10,320 nt of DNA from Planctomycetota bacterium (GTDB lineage: Bacteria; Planctomycetota; PUPC01; JACPCR01), in the NCBI GenBank assembly GCA_030740295.1, contig JASLXP010000763.1:1-10320 (forward strand), given 5' to 3'. The notes beneath the pieces are model-generated. The model searched no databases and was not told the DNA's origin. It saw nothing but the letters and a program-made list of their open reading frames with translations. A program made the translations under genes and the position numbers. Below are positions 1 to 7,726 of this stretch, piece after piece. Numbering within the stretch: the stretch's first letter is position 1; every line of letters begins with the position of its first letter.

Positions 1-1962
1 TGTCAGGAAACCCACTCGTTGAGAGGGTCCGACACGAGGTCTGTAAGACCGCAGCTCCTCTAGAATGTTCTTCAGCTCCTTCACGTAATCGGTGAAAACA
101 TCCGGATTCTTATGCGTGCCCTTTTCGAAACTGATTGCAAGCGGAAAGTACCTGGGCCCGGCGGCTCGGACTTTGGTAAGGATGGCCTCGAGTCGCGGCC
201 GACCGGTGCCGATGGGAGGACTGTATTTCCATGAGCCCATATCAACTTCGTCTTGCTGGAGGTAAGGCATTCGACGCTTAGTCCACAGATCGATCTGCCA
301 GAGCAGGTCGTTTGCAGCACGAATGGAGCGCTCAATCGCAATGAAGTCCTGATTGGAATCTTTTGACTTTGCGAGCAGTTTCTTGCTCGCCTGAAGCCGT
401 TCATTGGCCTCCGAATATCTCTCTTGCTCGTGGAGTTTCTTCGATTCAGTCAAAGCTTCGTCAACGCTTACGAGTTCCAAGAGCCCGGAGCCCCTGGCCA
501 TGTCCGTACGAATTCGCAGCTTCTTGCTCTCGAGCTCGTACCTTGCTTTTTCTATGAGCCGCCGGTGTTTCGCGAAGTCCTCCCTGGAGGCGAGCAGGAA
601 CAGGACGCTGTCTCCCGGATCAAGCGTTGCTTTCAGGCGGCCATCGTCGACGGTTTCCTCTTTCATCTGGAACAGGTCGAACGTCTGCCGGTCTCTGATA
701 GACGCACGAAGATCGAGCACACCTGAACGGCGGTTTTTCAGGTCACGGTTGTAGACCACGAGCAGGTCACTCGTGCCCAGCTTCCATCGGCCGAGACCGA
801 GAGCGGGCAGCGGCTTTGCTTCGACTTGCCAGTATCCAAATTCGGGATGTTCACCGGAGCGTTCAATCCCGCAGGTTTCACTCTCCACCGGGATGCCCGA
901 GTCCGGCTGGTAGATTCCCTGGAGGAACAGGTGGCCGAGAGGAATCAGCTTCCGCCCGAGGTCCGAGACTTCCTTGAGCATTTCAGTTTCATATTCGAAG
1001 CTGCTGCTGAGGCCGTAATCCCTCAGCGAGGCAACCCGAAACTTTTTCGCCAGTGGATCGGATTTCTCCCAGTGAGACCAGGCCGGCATTCGAATCGGAG
1101 CGTAATAAAAGGAGATGCCGTTGAAGCCGTTGACCAGGCTGTGGTAGACCTGCGCCCTCACTTCCGCCCGATTCACCTCGTAGGTTCCGCTGAACGCGGC
1201 CCAGACGACTATGTGGCGAATCTTCTGCTTCAGATACGGCTCAGGACAGCGGTTGATGTGTTTCTCGAACCGGCTCAGATCGCGGCCGGACAGGGTGACG
1301 CCGTAGAATGGGTAGACGTCATACATCCCGTATTCGAGCTGTGGCGTGGCCGGCGAAGGGCCGCCGTGCTCGATGTAGGAAATGGGATGGTTCTGGTCTT
1401 TTTCGTAAATGGCCTTCTTGAGCGCGTACACATAGGTCTGCTCGTAGTCACGATGAACGGATATTTCGTCGTAGATTCGCCAGACATGGATGTTCGGGTT
1501 TTGCGCATATCGCTCGACCAGTCTCGTCCAGAAACCGATAACGTCCTCGAGCGGCCATCGGGCTTTTCCTCTCGGCACTTTGGATGCCCTGTGTTTCAGC
1601 TTGCCGACATAGATTTTTATGTCGTGCTGGCCGCCGTATCGCTTTGCACAATCAAGCAGATGAGCGAGGTCGGGCGTCCGGCTCCGGAAGTTGTTGTGAA
1701 AGAAATTAATGTTGTGCAGCCTAAGATGCCGATAGTGGCGCTCGACTGCTTCCTTCGTCGTGCGGTTGAGATGTTTCGACATCCACATCTCGTCGTAGGG
1801 ATACGGATTCGATGCGTAAGCCCCGAAGGCGAAGAATTCATTGATTGCAGGAAATTCGCATTTGGGCGGAGGCGGCAGATGGACGGTAAATTCGTGCTCT
1901 TCAGCCGGCAATATCAAAGCGGTTGCTGCGATAACAATGCCTGCGAGTGAGATGGGCGACAT
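1..1962 (-). CDS. Secreted TIM-barrel glycosidase-like protein with helical C-terminal region, partial (C-terminus beyond left edge)
   Basis: Reading the minus strand from the ATG at 1962 gives 654 codons without a stop up to base 1, so the gene continues past the window. Residues 1-20 look like a signal peptide (MSPISLAGIVIAATALILPA), although the n-region has no Lys or Arg. Residues about 40-345 read like a glycoside-hydrolase clan-A type TIM barrel: W161-R-I-Y-D-E166 resembles a strand carrying a catalytic acid, YIEHGG (E198) and YDVYP (214-218) follow, and the stretch around 266-290 (RAEVRAQVYHSLVNGFNGISFYY) resembles the late barrel strands of beta-galactosidase-like families. About 390-460 could be a small beta-domain. 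Residues 463-560 are Lys/Glu-rich and probably helical or coiled-coil. I cannot assign a GH family; E166 as catalytic is inference. No Shine-Dalgarno sequence is obvious before the ATG. The gene is divergent from the beta-helix gene at 2421. A 374-codon open frame on the opposite strand (826-1950) is its shadow. Confidence 0.82.
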   Translation of the reverse strand, partial: MSPISLAGIVIAATALILPAEEHEFTVHLPPPPKCEFPAINEFFAFGAYASNPYPYDEMWMSKHLNRTTKEAVERHYRHLRLHNINFFHNNFRSRTPDLAHLLDCAKRYGGQHDIKIYVGKLKHRASKVPRGKARWPLEDVIGFWTRLVERYAQNPNIHVWRIYDEISVHRDYEQTYVYALKKAIYEKDQNHPISYIEHGGPSPATPQLEYGMYDVYPFYGVTLSGRDLSRFEKHINRCPEPYLKQKIRHIVVWAAFSGTYEVNRAEVRAQVYHSLVNGFNGISFYYAPIRMPAWSHWEKSDPLAKKFRVASLRDYGLSSSFEYETEMLKEVSDLGRKLIPLGHLFLQGIYQPDSGIPVESETCGIERSGEHPEFGYWQVEAKPLPALGLGRWKLGTSDLLVVYNRDLKNRRSGVLDLRASIRDRQTFDLFQMKEETVDDGRLKATLDPGDSVLFLLASREDFAKHRRLIEKARYELESKKLRIRTDMARGSGLLELVSVDEALTESKKLHEQERYSEANERLQASKKLLAKSKDSNQDFIAIERSIRAANDLLWQIDLWTKRRMPYLQQDEVDMGSWKYSPPIGTGRPRLEAILTKVRAAGPRYFPLAISFEKGTHKNPDVFTDYVKELKNILEELRSYRPRVGPSQRVGFLT

Positions 1963-2420
1963 GGTATTGGGATTAGGAGTCAGAGAAGCGGGATGGGAGC
2001 AGCATTCAGTTTTCAACGGAGAGTTTTGAGCTTTCTGGTTCACGGAGCCTTCAGTGCATCATTCTGCTCTCGGAGAACCACCTTGATCGCGAATCGTGGA
2101 CTCTTATTCAGACTCTACCACAGCTATTCAGCAGCAGACACAACTTATCCCGATCCTGACCTGGCAGCGGACATCCAGCGGCGCGAACCAGAGATCCGGA
2201 TTCTCTTGAGCTTTGAGTTTTACCGTGGGGTCATGGGGCTCGCCTTTGCGAATATCCTGCAGAAGTGGTAAGAGGTGATTTCGCTGTCACGAGGCGCCAG
2301 AATGTCCCTGCAATACTTCGTACGCCCCCTCAACAGTTACCTCATCGGTCAAGTTCTTCGTGCCTGAGGACGACTGGCCCGAGACCTGTGTTTACGCCAA
2401 CCTGTGAACGGAAAGCAAAC
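1963..2420. other. Divergent intergenic region
   Basis: This 458-bp stretch lies between two genes transcribed away from each other, so it should hold promoters for both. I saw no convincing -35/-10 pair, hairpin or RNA gene. A frame open from a GTG at 2265 extends the downstream beta-helix gene leftward, but its first 52 residues are Arg/Pro/Ser-rich and precede a good signal peptide, so I treat that part as non-coding leader. Confidence 0.5.
2410..2415 (+). promoter_or_regulatory. Ribosome-binding site deciding the TTG start at 2421
   Basis: GGAAAG lies 5 nt before the TTG at 2421. Starting here gives MYRQSAPIFLALLTTILSTW, a good signal-peptide n- and h-region. Upstream in-frame residues do not look like protein. 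This is inferred from position and the resulting N-terminus. Confidence 0.45.
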
Positions 2421-4457
2421 TTGTACCGGCAATCTGCACCAATCTTCCTGGCCTTGCTAACGACGATCCTGTCCACTTGGCTGGGTGCGGCCACGTACGT
2501 GGTGGACCATGACGGGGGAGATGATGCCGCCGCGGGTACGGAAGACGCGCCATTCCAGACAATCGCACGTGGTGTCAAGAAGGCCGGCCCCGGAGACACT
2601 GTCCTCATCAGGGCTGGGGTCTATCGCGAGACGGTCGCCTTCGGTCGCAGCGGCAAGCAGGGCCAGCGTATCACGCTCAAAGCGGCTGATGGTCAGCGGG
2701 CCATATTGAGTGGCGCTGAACTGCTCAGCGGCTGGGAAAAATGCACAGCGGATGATGTCCAGGACAATCCGCACTTCGCGAGGATTCTCAGAGCTGACCT
2801 CGACTGGGTACCGGATCGCCTTTTTGAGGGTACGCAGCAACTCACGTGTGCGCGTACGCCAGACGCGGGTTGGTGGTCTATCAGCGAGGGCCTCAGTCTT
2901 ACCGAATTTGTGGACACCAAACATCTCACCCAGACCGATCCCCATGCGTGGGATGGCTGGAATGTAGCTATCCTCGAACAGGCAGGAGGCGGCCTGCCGC
3001 GCATCCCTGTCGCGGCCTTCGATCCGAAGGCCGACAAGATCACTCTGGCCAGGCCCTACTCACGCTACCGGAAGAAGATCAATGAGAAGCGGGATCGCTA
3101 CTACATGGAGAACCACATTTCGGCTCTGAACGGACCGGGACAGTATGTGATCGTGAGGCAGGGCAGTGGCTGTCGGATATTCGTCTGGCCCCGCCAGTTG
3201 AATTCGAAGAAGCAGCCCGAGATCGAAGCTCCCCGCCGCAACACCGTCATCAGCATCACTGGTATCAGCCACGTGATGTTCGACGGTCTGGAAGTTTCCT
3301 TCAGCAGGAATGCGGGCATCGGCTCCTCCATGGCCAAGGACAACCGAGGCGTAATTGTGCAGAACTGCTTCATCCACCACAACGGTGGGTACGGCATCCA
3401 GAAACGCCGCTCTCAAGACTTCGTGGTCAGGCGCAACGTGATCCGGCACAACAGCCATGGCGTTGTCATGTCGCAGGCCGTCAACGCCCTGATCGAAGGA
3501 AACGACGTTGGCTTCAACGGGGTGGATGGAGTCATCGCTTCCAATCACTGCAAGGGAGTGACCATCCGACGGAACTACATCCACGACCACATAGCGCTGG
3601 GTCATCCGGACAACGTGCAGTTCTGGACGGACGTCCAGGACCTCACGATCGAGGACAACGTCCTGTTCAACGCGGGCCAGACAATGATGTCCGCCGGGCT
3701 CAAGAGAGTGAAGCTCATCAACAACATCTGGGCTGGCTCGCACGCGGTGTCGATGATTGTCGGCGCGGAGGGAGCCGAGATCCGCAACAACACCATTGCC
3801 GCAGTCAGCACTCCGACCAATTGGTCCGGCAAGGAGTTCAGTGTCCGCAACAACATCATCGCGCCCCTGCACGATCGGCCCTGTTACGGTATTCCGGACC
3901 AGACGACATTTGCAGGCAACAACAACCTGCTCTGGAATGGCAAACGACCCAAGATGCCCCTGGTCATTCTTGGACGGTGGAAGGCAGCTTACCGGAGTCT
4001 AAAAGAGATTCAGGACGGCGCGGGACAGGAAACGCGAGGAATCGTGGCGAAGCCCTTGTTTCGCAAGGCGCCGAAGTTTTACACGCATACGCATTACGCA
4101 AAGATTCCCAGTTGCACGGCTTCGCGACTGGTCCTGCACACCCCTCACCAGGGCCTGCTTGCCGTGGGTGATCACCTGGAAGTTAACTTCGATGGCAAGC
4201 TGCGGAGGGCCACTAGGGTTGGTCCGGACTGGGTCGAGTTCGCGCCGCCGCTCCCGGAGCCGCCCGTGGTCTCTGTGTCCGTCTGCAACTGGGGTGAGGA
4301 GACACAGTTCGACTGGGATTTGCGGCTGGCCGACGGCAGTCCGGGGAAGGCCAAAGGAGCAGACGGCCGCGACATCGGCTGTGACCTCGACATCCAGGCC
4401 TACATCCGGGGAGACTTCGATGGAGATGGCGTGCGGGATCTGCCTGCCGCCCCGTAG
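2421..4457 (+). CDS. Secreted right-handed beta-helix protein (DUF1565-like N-cap, Asp-loop C-terminus)
   Basis: From the TTG start the product is 678 aa. Residues 1-23 are a signal peptide, cleaved near LGA-A. Residues 25-105 match the N-terminal cap of DUF1565/parallel beta-helix proteins: YVVDHDGGDDAAAGT, then APFQTIARGVKKAGPGDTV and GVYRETV. An insertion (about 105-250) carries C108-T-A and NPHF and leads to a beta-strand with IFVWP (253-257). Residues about 275-500 are repeated PbH1-type helix coils rich in N-N/R-N ladders (VIVQNCFIHHN, FVVRRNVIRHN, VTIRRNYIHDH, LTIEDNVLFN), with HPDNVQFW at 395-402. Such folds are typical of polysaccharide lyases and other extracellular glycan-acting enzymes; the actual substrate cannot be told. 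A C-terminal beta-rich part ends in an acidic loop, GDFDGDGVRDLP (664-675). It is related to the convergent gene that ends 2 bp away. An extended GTG start at 2265 (730 aa) is less likely. Confidence 0.85.
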   Translation: MYRQSAPIFLALLTTILSTWLGAATYVVDHDGGDDAAAGTEDAPFQTIARGVKKAGPGDTVLIRAGVYRETVAFGRSGKQGQRITLKAADGQRAILSGAELLSGWEKCTADDVQDNPHFARILRADLDWVPDRLFEGTQQLTCARTPDAGWWSISEGLSLTEFVDTKHLTQTDPHAWDGWNVAILEQAGGGLPRIPVAAFDPKADKITLARPYSRYRKKINEKRDRYYMENHISALNGPGQYVIVRQGSGCRIFVWPRQLNSKKQPEIEAPRRNTVISITGISHVMFDGLEVSFSRNAGIGSSMAKDNRGVIVQNCFIHHNGGYGIQKRRSQDFVVRRNVIRHNSHGVVMSQAVNALIEGNDVGFNGVDGVIASNHCKGVTIRRNYIHDHIALGHPDNVQFWTDVQDLTIEDNVLFNAGQTMMSAGLKRVKLINNIWAGSHAVSMIVGAEGAEIRNNTIAAVSTPTNWSGKEFSVRNNIIAPLHDRPCYGIPDQTTFAGNNNLLWNGKRPKMPLVILGRWKAAYRSLKEIQDGAGQETRGIVAKPLFRKAPKFYTHTHYAKIPSCTASRLVLHTPHQGLLAVGDHLEVNFDGKLRRATRVGPDWVEFAPPLPEPPVVSVSVCNWGEETQFDWDLRLADGSPGKAKGADGRDIGCDLDIQAYIRGDFDGDGVRDLPAAP

Positions 4458-4459
4458 GC

Positions 4460-7270
4460 TCACTTTGCTTTGTCTGAAACCACCTGGATGAATTCCAGGC
4501 GTTTGAAATTCAGGGAGCCCTTGACGTTTACGAAGCGAACGACGTTCTTGCCTGCTCTCAGTTTCAGCGCGACCTCCAAACCATCTTTTTCGAAGGCGCG
4601 CCAGGCGCCAGTGGCTTTGAACTCCACCTGCTCCAGGCCTTTCACCGGTTCGCCATTCAACAGGACCTGGCGCATCGATGGCATCTGCGAGGCGTGCTCG
4701 ATTGCCAGTTCATAGAAGCCTGGCTTCGCGCTTTTGATCGTCCATTCCAGCCAGTGGTCGGGATTGTCCCAGAAGAAGATAGAACCAAGGGAAGCGTTCT
4801 TCCTTGCGTTCCCTCCGCCCTCACCTGTGAAGTCGATCCCCTTCAAGGTGTAAGTCTGCCCATCCTCGAGCTTCTGAAATTTCATCTTGTAGAACGATGT
4901 GAGGTCCGGCGGCGGCTTGATCTGATAACCGTCGTAAGAGAACTTAAACGTGCGGGGATCGCAGCGGATTGGTTTCCGCCCAGGCTCCGGGCCTTCCTCG
5001 ATGAAAACGAAAGCACCAATATCTACCGACCCGTGCAGATCACGCTGCACGCCCTCCATGTCATGCTTGTTGATTGAGGTCAGGGCGATTCCTGCTCCGC
5101 TCGCCGGGCTGCCCGGTTTCAACCAGTAGCCTTTTCCAGGATCTGAGAAGATTTTGCCCAGGTCAGGTTCGAACTTGTTGTTGCCCAGCCTGGCCTCGGT
5201 CAACGATGGCCCGTACCGGGTGAAGATGTTGTGATGCAGGTCCGCCTTGCGCAGGACATTGCCGCTAATGCCGTCAATGATGTTGTTCACGATCGCGTAG
5301 CCGGTGGCAGTCGGGTTGCCACCGTAGATGGCGGCCGCCCAGCTTCCCTTCTCTCCGTGGTAACGGAGCACATTGTTAGTGATGACGATGTTGTTGTAGG
5401 GACGACCGGCCCACAGCCCGATGGCTGGAGAGCCGCGCCCACCTTCGAAGACGTTGTTGCGGACGATCATGTTGTTACCGTCCTGAACGGTCAGAGCCAC
5501 ATTGCCGTCTTTGACGATGTTCCGTTCGACAAGGATGTCTTTGCAGCCGACATAGAAGGTCAGCCCATTGGCGTGCATGCCCTTGTTCTGGGTGACCAGG
5601 CAATCCTGCACGACGCCATTCTCGACGGTGTAGAAATCCAGCGCGGTTGAGCTGTTCTTGCGCAATACACAGCCACGAACAACTATGTTCCTGGCGTTTC
5701 GCAGCAGGATGCCCTTGGTGTGCCCGGCATTGTCGACGATTTCGCAATCCTCGACGAGGACGTTGTCAATCTGAGTGGTGTGGATGCCGGAGTTGTGGCC
5801 ACGCAGCCCGGTGATCTTCACGTCCCGAATAACGAGGTCGGTGGCCTTGCCTCTGCCGTCGATGCCCGTGGAGTTCTTCCAGCCCTGTTTCCGGACCAGG
5901 AAGCCCTGGATCTTGATAAAGCTGGCGCCCCGGAGTTCAATGCCTGTGCCGTAGCGTCCATGCGTCAGCCCATCCGGCTTGCCGTTGAGAGGCCAGACAA
6001 AGACCTTGTGCCGGCCATCTTTCTCCGGGTCGAGGACCAAAGCATATTCTCCCGGCCGATCGATGAAACGGACACTGTTGACGATTGAGAAAGCGCCGCC
6101 TTTGTCATACGGAATCTGGGAATGTCCGAGCGCGTCGAAGTTGATCTGGTGCTCCACGGGACTGTAGCTCAGGATCCGTTTGTAGTAGACCGCGTTCGGA
6201 CGGGCGTACAGCGCGAGCAGCGCGTTGTCGAAGAAGTGCGGTTCCTGCTGCGTGAAATATTTCTCGTTTCGCAGAACACTCTTGCGCTCGGTGTAGAGCA
6301 TGTTCTTGCCGGCCGCGTCGTAGGCTGCCAATTTCTGAACGGCTCCCCAGTCATTCAGTTTCCCGTTCGGCAGCGGATAGGCGGAGACGAATTTCACCAC
6401 CAGCTTCCGGAAGGACACGGGCTTCTCCAGCTTGAACCGCTGCTCGACCGACTTGTCCGGGTTGTACTTCAGTTGTGCCTTGAGCACTTCCTGGCCATCC
6501 GCTTTGAAGCTCACCTCCTTCGGGTTGGTGTATCGCGCCTGCGGAGTCAAGGCAAACTCGGTCACGGTCACGGCCTTCGGCACTTCGATCTCGATCTCTC
6601 CTCCACTGTTGATGCGGTGGATGACGCCCGATGCACGCGAATCGTCGAACATGCTGATCAGGGGCCGAGTCCGGTTTTCGCCTATGCCGCCGAGGGGTCG
6701 CACCTTGATCGTGACCAGTGTCCGGGGAATTTCTGGCTCGGTCTTGACGTAGTAACGCGGGTCTTCCTGGAAGATCGGATCGGGAAGATTGGGGTCCTGC
6801 GATACTGACAGGCCACGGTCTCCCTGAAAGAGATTGACAGTGTCCCAGCGTGCACCTTTTGGCACCCACGCCCAATAGATGTTCCTGAAATTCGGATTGC
6901 CCCACGCCTCGGCCGCGTCCGTGCACCGCTCCGACTCTCCGATTGGAACTGACCCATCGATGATAGCTCGTCCTTCCCCATAGTCGCCCATGCTGTTCCC
7001 GTCATAAACAATGGGTTTCGCTTGCGTTCCCGATTGCCTTATTGACACGCTGCCGCGATAGGTGACGCCACCTTTGAATCTGACAACATCTCCAGGCTTA
7101 AGTTGGGTTTTCCGAGCATTGCCAGTCGCATTCACATCACCGGGGCAATGTTTGAAAGCCGTGTCCGGACTGGTGCCGGCATTTGTGTCACTGCCGCCGG
7201 CAAAATCGACGTAATGAGATTGGCCGAAGAGAGATGTAAAGGCGATTAAGCAGATTGCAGCCGATATCAA
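4460..7270 (-). CDS. Secreted right-handed beta-helix protein with beta-sandwich insertion and C-terminal CBM-like module
   Basis: The product is 936 aa, starting at TTG 7270. Residues 1-17 form a hydrophobic signal sequence (ISAAICLIAFTSLFG) lacking the usual basic n-region. Residues 19-110 are a DUF1565-like cap (YVDFAGGSDTNAGTSPDTAF, LKPGDVVRFKGG). An insertion with C116-T-D and NPNF precedes a possible F5/8-type-C (discoidin-like) beta-sandwich at about 205-335. VFVWP (423-427) marks entry to the beta-helix at about 440-700, with repeated VLVEDCEIVDN, ILVERNIVKDG and MIVRNNVFEGG coils. It closes with SPASGAG and D-I-G-A-F. Residues about 795-930 resemble a CBM6/CBM35-like module (DHWLEWTIKSAKPGFYELAI, MRQVLLNGEPV, LRAGKNVVRFVN). 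The likely role is binding or cleavage of an extracellular polysaccharide; no catalytic residues are assigned. The start overlaps the stop of the upstream 72-aa ORF (TTGA), and no other in-frame ATG, GTG or TTG exists between the preceding stop (7337-7339) and 7270. Confidence 0.85.
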   Translation of the reverse strand: MISAAICLIAFTSLFGQSHYVDFAGGSDTNAGTSPDTAFKHCPGDVNATGNARKTQLKPGDVVRFKGGVTYRGSVSIRQSGTQAKPIVYDGNSMGDYGEGRAIIDGSVPIGESERCTDAAEAWGNPNFRNIYWAWVPKGARWDTVNLFQGDRGLSVSQDPNLPDPIFQEDPRYYVKTEPEIPRTLVTIKVRPLGGIGENRTRPLISMFDDSRASGVIHRINSGGEIEIEVPKAVTVTEFALTPQARYTNPKEVSFKADGQEVLKAQLKYNPDKSVEQRFKLEKPVSFRKLVVKFVSAYPLPNGKLNDWGAVQKLAAYDAAGKNMLYTERKSVLRNEKYFTQQEPHFFDNALLALYARPNAVYYKRILSYSPVEHQINFDALGHSQIPYDKGGAFSIVNSVRFIDRPGEYALVLDPEKDGRHKVFVWPLNGKPDGLTHGRYGTGIELRGASFIKIQGFLVRKQGWKNSTGIDGRGKATDLVIRDVKITGLRGHNSGIHTTQIDNVLVEDCEIVDNAGHTKGILLRNARNIVVRGCVLRKNSSTALDFYTVENGVVQDCLVTQNKGMHANGLTFYVGCKDILVERNIVKDGNVALTVQDGNNMIVRNNVFEGGRGSPAIGLWAGRPYNNIVITNNVLRYHGEKGSWAAAIYGGNPTATGYAIVNNIIDGISGNVLRKADLHHNIFTRYGPSLTEARLGNNKFEPDLGKIFSDPGKGYWLKPGSPASGAGIALTSINKHDMEGVQRDLHGSVDIGAFVFIEEGPEPGRKPIRCDPRTFKFSYDGYQIKPPPDLTSFYKMKFQKLEDGQTYTLKGIDFTGEGGGNARKNASLGSIFFWDNPDHWLEWTIKSAKPGFYELAIEHASQMPSMRQVLLNGEPVKGLEQVEFKATGAWRAFEKDGLEVALKLRAGKNVVRFVNVKGSLNFKRLEFIQVVSDKAK

Positions 7271-7485
7271 GACAGCCTTTCCTTGAAAGCATCTAGACTG
7301 GGTGCCGTGGCTGATGCATCGAATAGCGGATCCAGTTCATCCAATGCCTGCTTGGTTTCGACTTTGGCAGAGACTTCGGCAGGAACATCCCCAAACCGGA
7401 CTTTCAGGTTCTGCAGAATATCCTTTTGCTTCTGACTCAATACGGCCTCGTTTACGAGTTCCTGTATCAAAGGTGATTCGATCAT
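7267..7485 (-). CDS. Free-standing copy of the Rpn C-terminal DUF4351-like domain (72 aa, recent copy)
   Basis: This small ORF is 67/72 residues identical to residues 211-282 of the Rpn-like protein at 7729-8577. It starts at the equivalent Met (MIESPLIQELV) and ends at the same Leu-Ser-stop. The DUF4351-like pattern is visible: KDILQ-x-LKVRFGDVP, AEVSAKVE, DEL-x-PLFD and SLDAFKERL. Of the 7 DNA differences, 5 change an amino acid (N12, N26, T44, Q46, D52 here versus D, I, A, R, E). It follows the 73-aa copy by 9 nt, and its TGA overlaps the TTG of the beta-helix gene. By analogy with RpnS proteins it could be an antitoxin-like partner of the long protein. It could equally be a decaying duplicate, since its own ribosome-binding site is weak. 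Confidence 0.6.
   Translation of the reverse strand: MIESPLIQELVNEAVLSQKQKDILQNLKVRFGDVPAEVSAKVETKQALDELDPLFDASATAPSLDAFKERLS
7276..7284 (-). promoter_or_regulatory. Ribosome-binding site for the TTG start at 7270
   Basis: AAGGAAAGG on the minus strand ends 5 nt before the TTG at 7270. It lies inside the last codons of the 72-aa ORF and inside the duplicated DNA, so the beta-helix gene appears to take its translation signal from the copied module. The TTGA stop/start overlap suggests translational coupling. Confidence 0.45.
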
Positions 7486-7494
7486 GAAACGACT

Positions 7495-7716
7495 CTACCC
7501 AGATAATTTTTGCCGGAACGCTTCCAAGCCGGGCGTTGTGGCCGATGCATCAACTAATGTCTCCAACTCATCAAGTTCCTGTTTTGCTTCGATTCTGGCA
7601 GAAATGTCGGTGGGAACGCCACCAAACCGGGCTTTGAGGATCTGCAAAATGTCCTTTCGGAGTCGTATCAAATCACGCTCTTGCATCAGTTCTTCAATCA
7701 AAGGCGATTCGATCAT
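7495..7716 (-). CDS. Free-standing copy of the Rpn C-terminal DUF4351-like domain (73 aa, divergent copy)
   Basis: This 73-aa ORF aligns without gaps to residues 211-282 of the neighbouring Rpn-like protein with 46/72 identities. The start segment MIESPLI and the core KDILQILK, RFG, DELE and DASAT are shared. Differences concentrate at residues 8-20, where 9 of 13 positions differ, giving a more basic segment (ERDLIRLRK). The open frame is intact and conserved despite the divergence, which argues that it is translated. GGAAGG lies 4 nt before the ATG. It begins 12 nt after the stop of the long gene and is followed 9 nt later by the third copy, so all are likely co-transcribed. Function is unknown; an antitoxin-like or immunity role is inference. 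Confidence 0.62.
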   Translation of the reverse strand: MIESPLIEELMQERDLIRLRKDILQILKARFGGVPTDISARIEAKQELDELETLVDASATTPGLEAFRQKLSG

Positions 7717-7720
7717 GAAT

Positions 7721-7726
7721 CCTTCC
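7721..7726 (-). promoter_or_regulatory. Ribosome-binding site of the 73-aa copy
   Basis: GGAAGG on the minus strand is 4 nt from the ATG at 7716, in the 12-nt gap after the stop of the Rpn-like gene. It supports translation of the small ORF as a separate protein. Confidence 0.5.

Larger units (their letters stand above)
7265..7487 (-). repeat. Direct repeat copy 1 (223 bp, copies 97% identical)
   Basis: This copy matches 7727-7949 over 223 bp with 7 substitutions and no indels. The repeat runs from just before the ATG to 3 nt past the stop of the 72-aa unit, so it is almost exactly one ORF. It also contains the TTG start of the beta-helix gene at 7270. Its left boundary is the point where similarity to the other copy stops. 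Confidence 0.9.

Noticed and set aside
826..1950. 374-codon plus-strand ORF
   Set aside because: It is antisense to the 654-codon minus-strand gene, is Val/Arg/Asp-rich as antisense shadows are, and lacks recognisable motifs, whereas the minus strand has a signal peptide and barrel-like segments.
2265..2420. GTG start at 2265 extending the plus-strand beta-helix gene to 730 aa
   Set aside because: The extra 52 residues are Arg/Pro/Ser-rich and would bury the signal peptide. TTG at 2421 with GGAAAG 5 nt upstream fits better, though this is not proven.
3060..3872. 270-codon minus-strand ORF inside the plus-strand beta-helix gene
   Set aside because: It is a mirror of the Asn/Val-rich helix coils, giving a Val/Asp/His-rich sequence with no domain; the beta-helix frame explains the region.
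5231..6808. Plus-strand ORFs of 139, 122 and 228 codons inside the 936-aa minus-strand gene
   Set aside because: They are shadows with Val/Asp/Arg-rich composition, in a region fully explained by the beta-helix frame.
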